From assembly GCA_036447375.1 (NCBI GenBank), contig JAZFUU010000186.1:1-5546 (forward strand): a stretch of DNA of 5,546 bases, written 5' to 3'. The notes under the pieces are model-generated. The model was not told the DNA's origin. It made no database searches and worked only from the letters and a program-made list of their open reading frames with translations. The position numbers were made by a program, and so were the translations under genes. Below, piece after piece: positions 1-5,546 of the stretch (position 1 is its first letter; every line of letters starts with the position of its first letter). Source of the DNA: JACZXC01 sp036447375. Lineage in GTDB: Bacteria > Myxococcota_A > UBA9160 > SMWR01.

Positions 1-1521
1 CAGGAACCAGCGATCGTGGGAGATCACCACGGAGCAGCCCGCGAAGCCGAGCAGGGCATCCTCAAGGGCGCGCAACGTATCGACGTCGAGGTCGTTGGTG
101 GGTTCGTCGAGAAGCAACAAATTGCCGCCGGCCCGCAAGACCCGGGCGAGGTGCAGGCGATTGCGCTCGCCCCCCGAGAGGTGTTCCACGCGCTTCTGCT
201 GATCGGCACCGCGAAAGCCGAATGCGGCGACGTACGCCCGAGAGCGAATCTCCCGCGAACCCACGCGAAACAGATCGACGCCACCACTGATCGACTCCCA
301 GACAGTTTCTTCTGGTTTCAGCGCGTCGCGAGTCTGGTCCACGTAGGCAACGGTCACGGTCTCGCCCAACCGCAGGGATCCAGCATCCGGCTTCTCCTCA
401 CCGACGATCATCCGAAACAAGGTGGTCTTGCCCGCACCGTTGCCGCCGATCACTCCCACGATCCCTCCCGGGGGCAACGAGAAGTTCAGGTCGTCGATCA
501 ACAGTCGATCGACGAAACCCTTTCGCAATCCCTCCGCCTCCACCACGACGTCGCCCAGGCGCGGTCCCGGGGGAATCGAGATCTCGACGGACTCCGAGAG
601 ACGGCGTTCCTCTTCGGCCCGAAGCGTCGTGTAGGCATTCAGCCGGGCCTTGCTCTTCGCCTGACGCGCCCGCGGCGACATGCGCACCCACTCGAGCTCG
701 CGCTCCAGGGTGCGTTGACGCGCCGTGGCCTGCTTCTCCTCCACCGCGAGCCGCTGGCTCTTCTGTTCGAGCCAGGACGAGTAGTTGCCCTTCCACGGGA
801 TTCCACGTCCGCGGTCGAGCTCGAGTATCCATCCCGCAGCATTGTCGAGGAAGTAGCGGTCGTGGGTGACAGCGACGACCGTCCCCGAGTACTCCTGGAG
901 AAATCGCTCGAGCCAGGCAACGGATTCCGCGTCGAGGTGGTTGGTGGGTTCGTCGAGGAGGAGCAGATCCGGCTTCTGCAACAACAGGCGACACAACGCC
1001 ACGCGGCGCCGCTCGCCACCCGATAGGGTCGAGACATCCGCGTCTCCGGGTGGACAGCGCATGGCATCCATCGCCACTTCCAGGGAGCGGTCGAGCTCCC
1101 ACGCCCCCGCCGCATCGATTCGATCCTGGAGCCCCGCCTGCTCATCGAGCAGCGCCGCCATCGCGTCATCATCCAGGGGCTCCCCGAACTTCGCGCTCAC
1201 CGCCTCGAATCGGTGAAGCAGCTCGCGCAGCTCCGATACGCCTTCTTCGACGTTCCCGAGCACGTCTTTGTTGGGATCGAGCTCGGGCTCCTGCGTGAGA
1301 AAACCCACGCGGACTCCCGCCGCGGGTTGGGCCTCGCCCACGAAGTCGTCATCGACGCCGGCCATGATGCGCAACAGGCTGCTCTTGCCAGCTCCGTTGG
1401 CGCCCAGCACGCCGATCTTGGCACCCGGCAGGAAGGCCAGGGTGATGTCTTCGAGGATCACACGATTGGGGGGAACGACTTTTCCCAGATTCTGCATGGT
1501 GTAGACGAACTGCTGTGCCAA
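1..1521 (-). CDS. ettA: Energy-dependent translational throttle protein EttA (ABC-F ATPase), C-terminus cut by window edge
   Basis: Cytoplasmic ABC-F ATPase. From studies of E. coli EttA, it binds the ribosomal E site and couples the ATP/ADP ratio to entry into elongation. The visible 507 residues follow E. coli EttA (about 555 aa) almost end to end. ABC1 has Walker A GANGAGKS at 40-47, signature LSGGE at 166-170, Walker B with catalytic Glu191 and switch His220. The arm subdomain lies at about 90-160. The inter-domain linker that contacts P-site tRNA spans about 243-323 and includes GNYSSWLEQK. ABC2 has Walker A GGNGAGKT at 359-366, signature LSGGE at 448-452, Glu473 and His502. Diagnostic EttA stretches are the VYTM near the N-terminus, KVVPP, DEPTNHLDAESVAWLERFL and IPPGPRLGD. 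The start is TTG at 1521, which gives MAQQFVYTM against the E. coli MAQFVYTM; the next ATG (1497) would remove this conserved beginning. About 50 residues are missing beyond position 1. The usual Pro of the second Walker A is Gly here. It is transcribed divergently from the next gene. Confidence 0.96.
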   Translation of the reverse strand, partial: MAQQFVYTMQNLGKVVPPNRVILEDITLAFLPGAKIGVLGANGAGKSSLLRIMAGVDDDFVGEAQPAAGVRVGFLTQEPELDPNKDVLGNVEEGVSELRELLHRFEAVSAKFGEPLDDDAMAALLDEQAGLQDRIDAAGAWELDRSLEVAMDAMRCPPGDADVSTLSGGERRRVALCRLLLQKPDLLLLDEPTNHLDAESVAWLERFLQEYSGTVVAVTHDRYFLDNAAGWILELDRGRGIPWKGNYSSWLEQKSQRLAVEEKQATARQRTLERELEWVRMSPRARQAKSKARLNAYTTLRAEEERRLSESVEISIPPGPRLGDVVVEAEGLRKGFVDRLLIDDLNFSLPPGGIVGVIGGNGAGKTTLFRMIVGEEKPDAGSLRLGETVTVAYVDQTRDALKPEETVWESISGGVDLFRVGSREIRSRAYVAAFGFRGADQQKRVEHLSGGERNRLHLARVLRAGGNLLLLDEPTNDLDVDTLRALEDALLGFAGCSVVISHDRWFL

Positions 1522-1530
1522 TGGAAATCG

Positions 1531-1535
1531 ACCTC
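1531..1535 (-). promoter_or_regulatory. Shine-Dalgarno site supporting the TTG start of ettA
   Basis: Read on the minus strand, GAGGT lies 9 nt before the TTG codon at 1521. This spacing, together with the match of the resulting N-terminus to other EttA proteins, decides the start in favour of TTG over the internal ATG at 1497. Confidence 0.6.
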
Positions 1536-1589
1536 GCGAAAGCGGGGCGGCTAGTGTATCCGCCACTTCGCCGCGCACCACTGCTAGCA

Positions 1590-1611
1590 TCGAAACGGGC
1601 GCGGGTTTCGA
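1590..1611. repeat. 7-bp inverted repeat in the divergent ettA / TIGR03790 spacer
   Basis: TCGAAAC (1590-1596) and GTTTCGA (1605-1611) are perfect inverted arms separated by 8 bp. The dyad lies in the 103-bp region between two divergent start codons, 14-35 nt upstream of the ATG at 1625 and about 70-90 nt upstream of the ettA start. That position would suit an operator or a 5'-leader hairpin of the plus-strand gene. There is no T-run, so an intrinsic terminator is unlikely. No known regulator site is recognised, and a dyad of this size can occur by chance. Confidence 0.4.
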
Positions 1612-1624
1612 AGGCGGGGGGCCC

Positions 1625-3232
1625 ATGGGCGAAAAACTCGCCACCCGGAATCGAACCGGGCGCCAGAACCGACGCCGGGGACCTGGCCGTGGAAACATGG
1701 CCGGAGCGGCCAGCCTGGGGACCGTCCTGCTGGCCCTGACGGCTTCCCCGCCGGCGGCCGGTCTCGAGGAGGCGACCCAGGGGAAGAGCGCTCGCTTCCA
1801 TCCCGAAATTCTGATTCTCGTCAATGGCGAGAGTCCGATTTCAATCGCCGTGGGTGAGTACTATCGGGCTTCGCGCAACGTCCCCACGGCCAATGTGCTG
1901 CGACTGTCGGTGCCGCTGCGCGACTCCTCCCTCGGCGACCGCCGAGACGAAAGCATCACCCGTGGCGCATTCGTGATGCACATCCGCGATCCGCTCATGC
2001 AGTGGCTCACGGAATCGAAACTCGCCGAGCAGATCGAGATCATCGTCACGACCAAGGGGATCCCGCTGCGCGTCACGGGACCGGGTTCGAGCATGTCGCC
2101 GACACTGCTGCGAGACAGTTCCCGGGCTTCGGTGGACGCCGAGCTCGCCCTCCTCTTCTCAGGGGCCGACGGTCGACCGGGTGTGGTCGGGATGACGAAT
2201 CCCTATTTCGGCTCCGATCGCAGCTTCGCCGATTTCCGCCGCGAGCAGCCGAGCGCCCCACTCCGATACATGGTTGCCCGACTCGATGGCTACCAGACCC
2301 CTCTCGATTCCCAGACCGGGGTGCCGGCAGACGTGAAGGCACTGATCGACGCCGCCCAGGGCCGCGCCACTCCGGGCCCCTACCTGATCGATGAAGATCC
2401 GCGCCAGACCAATCGGGTCGGCGGAAACCTGACGCTCCTCGCGCCCGCGGCGGCGGTGCTGAAATCCCTGGGTCTGTTCGTCCTTCACGATCAGAGCGCA
2501 CTCTTCCGATCGGACGTGCCGTTCATCGCCGGTTATGCCTCTTGGGGAAGCAACGACTCGGGCAACGCGAGTGCGCCCTTCTACGGCCGAATCGGCGGAC
2601 GACTCTACCCGGGAACCTTTCGCAGGCAGGCGGTCGCCTGCAATCTCGTCAGTACAAACGGCCGCACTTTTACGGAGCCCGCCGAGTACGGGCAGTCGCT
2701 GATCGCCGACCTAGTCCGGGGCGGCATCGCGGGGGCCTCGGGGCATGTCTATGAGCCGACCCTCACCGCCGTGGCGCGCCCCCACGTGTTCCTGCGTCGC
2801 TACGCCCAGGGCGTTCCAGTCATCGAAGCGTACTTCCGCAGCGTGCCCTTCCTCGGCTGGATGAATCTCTACGTGGGAGACCCCCTGATGCGGGTCCCGA
2901 ATCCGGTCACCCGCGAACCCGATGACCTGGACGGCGATGGCATCGCCAATCGCCAAGACAATTGCGTGGATCTGCCGAACCCCTCCCAACGCGATACGGA
3001 TGGAGATGGCTTCGGAAACCTCTGTGACCCCGACGTGGACAACGACGGAACGGTCACGACCAGCTGGGGTCGACTGCCCGCCGGGGACGTGGAACTCATC
3101 GCTCGCGCCATCGGGCGCCGCTACGTGCCCCATTTCGACTTGAACGGCGATCGCCGGGTCGACGCCGACGACCTGTCGATCGCACAGACACGGCTGTTCT
3201 TCCCACCGGGACCGAGCGGACTTGCCCCCTGA
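1625..3232 (+). CDS. TIGR03790-family exported protein with thrombospondin type-3 and dockerin-like C-terminus
   Basis: Secreted protein of unknown biochemical function, 535 aa from the first ATG. The core, about residues 59-425, fits the TIGR03790 family: ILVNGESPISIAVGEYY near the start, IIVTTKGIPLRV (139-150), GYASWGSNDS (303-312), STNGRTF (343-349), GASGHVYEPTL (370-380) and WMNLYVGDPLMRVP (412-425). The family has no assigned activity, but its occurrence is reported to track with exosortase-carrying genomes. A hydrophobic export segment lies at about 26-46, ending PPAAG. Residues 434-477 are thrombospondin type-3 calcium repeats (DLDGDGIANRQDNC, DTDGDGFGNLCD; Cys447 and Cys467). These run into a dockerin-like pair of EF-hands; the second loop is D505-x-N507-x-D509...D516. 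No C-terminal membrane anchor or PEP-CTERM tail is seen. The start is uncertain. ATG 1625 gives a basic n-region (NRRRGPGRG) and has a G-rich run upstream, whereas ATG 1697 (Met25) would start just before the hydrophobic stretch and avoid the tRNA-like sequence. It ends at TGA 3230-3232. Confidence 0.85.
   Translation: MGEKLATRNRTGRQNRRRGPGRGNMAGAASLGTVLLALTASPPAAGLEEATQGKSARFHPEILILVNGESPISIAVGEYYRASRNVPTANVLRLSVPLRDSSLGDRRDESITRGAFVMHIRDPLMQWLTESKLAEQIEIIVTTKGIPLRVTGPGSSMSPTLLRDSSRASVDAELALLFSGADGRPGVVGMTNPYFGSDRSFADFRREQPSAPLRYMVARLDGYQTPLDSQTGVPADVKALIDAAQGRATPGPYLIDEDPRQTNRVGGNLTLLAPAAAVLKSLGLFVLHDQSALFRSDVPFIAGYASWGSNDSGNASAPFYGRIGGRLYPGTFRRQAVACNLVSTNGRTFTEPAEYGQSLIADLVRGGIAGASGHVYEPTLTAVARPHVFLRRYAQGVPVIEAYFRSVPFLGWMNLYVGDPLMRVPNPVTREPDDLDGDGIANRQDNCVDLPNPSQRDTDGDGFGNLCDPDVDNDGTVTTSWGRLPAGDVELIARAIGRRYVPHFDLNGDRRVDADDLSIAQTRLFFPPGPSGLAP
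1637..1660 (-). other. tRNA T-arm plus acceptor-3'-strand look-alike (possible tRNA remnant)
   Basis: On the minus strand, 1660-1644 read CCCGG-TTCGATT-CCGGG. This is a perfect 5-bp T stem with a canonical 7-nt loop: T54, T55, C56, purine 57 and A58, closed by G53-C61. The next seven bases (1643-1637, TGGCGAG) sit where a tRNA acceptor 3' strand would. No CCA follows. Upstream on the minus strand I could not fit an anticodon arm, D-arm or matching 5' acceptor strand, so this is not an intact tRNA gene. It overlaps codons 5-12 of the TIGR03790-family gene as called from 1625. It may be a remnant left by an integration event, or chance. Confidence 0.3.
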
Positions 3233-3233
3233 C

Positions 3234-3283
3234 GGTTTCGATAGGTTTCAATGGGTTTCGATCGGCTTCGATCGGCCCCGATC
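3234..3283. repeat. Five tandem copies of a 10-bp unit (consensus GGTTTCGATC)
   Basis: Directly after the stop codon of the TIGR03790-family gene come five contiguous 10-bp units: GGTTTCGATA, GGTTTCAATG, GGTTTCGATC, GGCTTCGATC and GGCCCCGATC. The copies drift gradually from T-rich to C-rich. The last three place CGATCG at 3259, 3269 and 3279, exactly 10 bp apart, so each recurs on the same face of the helix. Adjacent CGATCG copies can pair as 6-bp hairpins with 4-nt loops. The array ends in the palindrome CCCGATCGGG (3277-3286). No U-tract follows, so a standard intrinsic terminator is not indicated. It lies about 80-125 bp upstream of the molybdoenzyme start. Confidence 0.85.
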
Positions 3284-3346
3284 GGGCCGGGCAGCGAGTG
3301 GAAAGCGGACAGCCGCGATTCGGGTACTCTGAAGCGCAATACGAAC

Positions 3347-3352
3347 GGGGAG
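3347..3352 (+). promoter_or_regulatory. Shine-Dalgarno site of the molybdopterin oxidoreductase gene
   Basis: GGGGAG lies 8 nt before ATG 3361. This strong site supports that start and separate translation initiation from the upstream gene. Confidence 0.65.
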
Positions 3353-3360
3353 AATCGACG

Positions 3361-5546
3361 ATGGCGACGCACCGCGCCCGAACCGAGATCATCCACCGCA
3401 CCTGCCCACTCTGCGAGGCGAAATGCGGCATCTCCGTCGAAGTCGATCGCGAAGCCGGGACGGTCGCGACCATTCGCGGAGACGTCGACGATACCTTCAG
3501 CCGCGGCTATATCTGCCCCAAGGCCTACGGCCTCAAGGGTCTTCAGGAAGATCCGGACCGTCTGCGCCGGCCGATTCGGCGCGTGGGATCGGATTGGCGG
3601 GAAATCGGCTGGGAGGAAGCCTTCGAGTTCGCCGCCACCCGGCTGCGAGAGGTGCGCACGGCTCACGGCGGCGACGCCATCGGTACCTATGTGGGCAACC
3701 CGAACGTCCACGATCTGGGCGCGACCCTCTACCTGGCACCGCTGCTGCGCGGGCTGGGAACGCGGCGCCGCTTCTCGGCCTCGAGCGTCGATCAGCTTCC
3801 CAAGATGCTCAGCGCCTCCCTCATGTTCGGGGCGCCGCTTTCGATCCCCATCCCCGACCTCGACCGCACCGACTTCCTGCTCGTGCTCGGCGCCAATCCG
3901 ATCGCCTCCAACGGGAGCCTGATGACGGCGCCCGATATGCCCGGTCGGCTGGCGGCACTGCGTGCCCGAGGCGGGAAGCTGGTGGTCATCGATCCGCGCC
4001 GAAGCGAAACGGCTCGCCTCGCAGACGAGCACCTGTTCATCCGACCCGGAAGCGACGCCTACTTTCTTTTCTCATTGGTTCACACGCTGTTCGATGAGAA
4101 ACTCGTGGGGCTGGATCGCCTCGAATCCCACGTGCGAGGCGTGGAAGCGGTGCAGACCCTGGCGAAGGCATTCGCGCCGGAGGCCGTGGCGGCCGCCACG
4201 GGGATCGAAGCCTCTCGCGTGCGCGATCTCGCCCGCCGCTTCGCCGCGGCCGAGCGCGCCGCCTGCTACGGGAGAACGGGCACCTGCACTCAGGAGTTCG
4301 GCACCCTCGCGAGTTGGCTCGTCGACGTTGTGAATACGCTCACCGGAAATCTCGACCGTCCCGGCGGCGTGATGTTTCCCCGGGCGGCCACCGGGCCGCT
4401 AACCGACCCGTCGGAACCGCGCCAGCTGGCCCACGCTCGCTGGCATTCCCGCGTGCGCGGACTGCCCGAGACGCTGGGAGAGCTTCCGGTGGCGGCACTG
4501 GCCGAGGAGATCGACGAAGCGGGAGACGAGTCGATTCGCGCCATGGTCACGGTGGCCGGCAATCCGGTTCTCTCGACCCCCAATGGAAACCGATTGGCCC
4601 GCGCCCTCGAATCGCTGGAATTCATGGTGTCCGTCGACATCTACCTGAACGAAACCACACGATTCGCCGACGTCATCCTGCCGCCGACCTCACCCCTGGA
4701 GCGATCCAATTACGACCTCGTCTTCTATGGGCTCTCGGTTCGCAACGTCGCGAAGTATTCGCCCCGGGTCCTCGAACCCCCGAAAGATTCGCGTGATCAG
4801 TGGGAAATTCTCGCCGAACTCGCCGGCCGCACAAACGGAGCCAATGCCGATGCCGTCGATGACCTGGTGTTCTCGCACCTGCTCTCCTCCGCAGTGGGCT
4901 CGCCGGAATCCTCGTGCCCGGACGTGTCGGTCGAAGAAGCGCGCCGACAGCTGGGCGACCGCCGCGGCCCCGAGCGGCTTCTCGACCTGATGTTGCGGGC
5001 CGGGCCCTACGGCGACCACTTCGAACCGGGTCAATCGGGTCTTTCGCTCGAGGTACTGCGAGACGCGGAGCACGGACTGGACTTCGGGGCTCTCGAGCCG
5101 CGGCTGCCCGGCATGCTCAGCACCGAGAGCGGCGCCGTGGAACTCGCTCCGGCGCTGCTCAGCGACGACGTCTCACGCCTGCGCGAGCGACTGGACGAGC
5201 GCGCGGGTGACGATCGGCTGATGTTGGTGGGCCGGCGCCATCTGCGCTCGAATAACTCGTGGATGCACAACGTCCACGCCCTGGCGAAGGGACGAGATCG
5301 CTGCACGCTCCTCGTGCACCCGACCGACGCGAAACGCCTGGGACTCGTCGACGGCGCTCGGGCCCGGATCCAGTCGCGGGTGGGGGCGATCGAAGCACCG
5401 GTGGTCGTGAGCGAGGAGATGATGCCGGGAGTCGTGAGCCTTCCCCACGGTTTCGGCCACGACGCCGAGGGAGCCCAGATGCGGGTCGCCCGCCAGCACG
5501 CGGGCGTCAACTCCAACCTCCTCACCGACGAGATTCAGGTCGACGC
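3361..5546 (+). CDS. Molybdopterin (bis-MGD) oxidoreductase catalytic subunit, DMSO reductase superfamily; C-terminus cut by window edge
   Basis: Predicted bis-MGD redox enzyme related to formate dehydrogenase and nitrate reductase catalytic subunits; the substrate is unknown. 728 codons are visible. An N-terminal [4Fe-4S] domain has Cys15, Cys18, Cys22 and Cys52 (CPLCEAKC ... GYICPKA). The central molybdopterin domain includes SVDQLPK (142-148), LVLGANPIASNGSLMTAP (174-191), VVIDPRRSETARLADEH (208-224) and VDIYLNETTRFADVILPP (425-442). The C-terminal dinucleotide-binding barrel, about 615 onward, has VGRRHLRSNNSWMHN, HPTDAKRLGL and PGVVSLPHGFGH. The SVDQ-PK pattern points to the uncharacterised MopB_1-like group rather than to true formate dehydrogenases: there is no Cys and no in-frame TGA (Sec) where formate dehydrogenase has its metal ligand. 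No Tat signal precedes the first Cys, so it is probably cytoplasmic. Only a short tail, perhaps 15-30 residues, should lie past the edge. No electron-transfer partner or cofactor gene is visible. The start is ATG 3361 with a good ribosome binding site. Confidence 0.92.
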   Translation, partial: MATHRARTEIIHRTCPLCEAKCGISVEVDREAGTVATIRGDVDDTFSRGYICPKAYGLKGLQEDPDRLRRPIRRVGSDWREIGWEEAFEFAATRLREVRTAHGGDAIGTYVGNPNVHDLGATLYLAPLLRGLGTRRRFSASSVDQLPKMLSASLMFGAPLSIPIPDLDRTDFLLVLGANPIASNGSLMTAPDMPGRLAALRARGGKLVVIDPRRSETARLADEHLFIRPGSDAYFLFSLVHTLFDEKLVGLDRLESHVRGVEAVQTLAKAFAPEAVAAATGIEASRVRDLARRFAAAERAACYGRTGTCTQEFGTLASWLVDVVNTLTGNLDRPGGVMFPRAATGPLTDPSEPRQLAHARWHSRVRGLPETLGELPVAALAEEIDEAGDESIRAMVTVAGNPVLSTPNGNRLARALESLEFMVSVDIYLNETTRFADVILPPTSPLERSNYDLVFYGLSVRNVAKYSPRVLEPPKDSRDQWEILAELAGRTNGANADAVDDLVFSHLLSSAVGSPESSCPDVSVEEARRQLGDRRGPERLLDLMLRAGPYGDHFEPGQSGLSLEVLRDAEHGLDFGALEPRLPGMLSTESGAVELAPALLSDDVSRLRERLDERAGDDRLMLVGRRHLRSNNSWMHNVHALAKGRDRCTLLVHPTDAKRLGLVDGARARIQSRVGAIEAPVVVSEEMMPGVVSLPHGFGHDAEGAQMRVARQHAGVNSNLLTDEIQVD

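Noticed and set aside
16..1026. 336-codon open frame on the plus strand opposite ettA
   Set aside because: It lies wholly antisense to a clearly conserved EttA reading frame, and its translation shows no recognisable domain. Long open antisense frames are expected in GC-rich coding DNA.
1553..1558. Possible -10 element TACACT for ettA on the minus strand
   Set aside because: The distance to the TTG start is plausible, but no convincing -35 box is found at 16-18 bp, so it is not annotated.
1637..1740. Intact tRNA gene on the minus strand
   Set aside because: Only the T-arm and a possible acceptor 3' strand fit. No anticodon stem-loop, D-arm or complementary 5' acceptor strand could be found upstream.
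3234..3283. CRISPR array
   Set aside because: The units are 10 bp and contiguous with no spacers; this is a simple tandem repeat.
3259..3286. Intrinsic terminator after the TIGR03790-family gene
   Set aside because: CGATCG hairpins can form, but they arise from the 10-bp tandem array, their stems are short, and no U-tract follows.
3325..3330. Possible -10 element TACTCT upstream of the molybdoenzyme gene
   Set aside because: No matching -35 hexamer and no extended -10 TG; a six-base match alone is too weak.
3251..3922. 223-codon plus-strand frame overlapping the 5' part of the molybdoenzyme gene
   Set aside because: It is an out-of-frame shadow: the frame from 3361 carries all conserved Cys and cofactor motifs. 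Its low-complexity Arg/Ser/Pro composition is typical of a shifted GC-rich frame.
3121..4032. 303-codon open frame on the minus strand over the 3253-3360 spacer and the molybdoenzyme gene
   Set aside because: It overlaps the [4Fe-4S] and molybdopterin motifs of the real gene and has no recognisable features. It is read as an antisense shadow.

Overview
The window is GC-rich DNA with dense, conventional bacterial coding. It holds three protein genes: the 3' end of one runs off the left edge, one is complete, and one runs off the right edge. The mix suggests a Gram-negative bacterium of a deltaproteobacterial type (Myxococcota, Binatota and relatives) or another exosortase-bearing lineage. The clues are an EttA close to the proteobacterial type, a TIGR03790-family exported protein (a family known to occur in exosortase-carrying genomes), and a large single-cluster molybdopterin oxidoreductase. 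This placement is an inference from gene content and composition, not a firm identification.

Layout. (1) Positions 1-1521, minus strand: ettA, an ABC-F ATPase that acts on the ribosome. It starts at a TTG codon, and about 50 C-terminal residues lie outside the window. (2) Positions 1522-1624: a 103-bp divergent spacer with a 7-bp inverted repeat. (3) Positions 1625-3232, plus strand: a secreted TIGR03790-family protein whose C-terminus carries thrombospondin type-3 calcium repeats followed by a dockerin-like EF-hand pair. The first codons overlie a sequence shaped like the T-arm and acceptor 3' strand of a tRNA on the opposite strand. (4) Positions 3233-3360: a 128-bp spacer that opens with five tandem copies of a 10-bp unit. 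(5) Positions 3361-5546, plus strand: the catalytic subunit of a DMSO-reductase-superfamily molybdoenzyme with an N-terminal [4Fe-4S] motif, nearly complete but cut at the edge.

The three genes do not form an obvious pathway. ettA is divergent housekeeping translation control. The TIGR03790 gene and the molybdoenzyme gene share a strand but are separated by a repeat-bearing spacer, and the molybdoenzyme has its own ribosome binding site, so they are probably independent units. I see no complete undescribed multi-gene system. The items most worth a second look are the 10-bp tandem repeat, the tRNA-like fragment at the start of the secreted gene, that protein's calcium-binding tail, and the absence of a Cys/Sec molybdenum ligand in the oxidoreductase.
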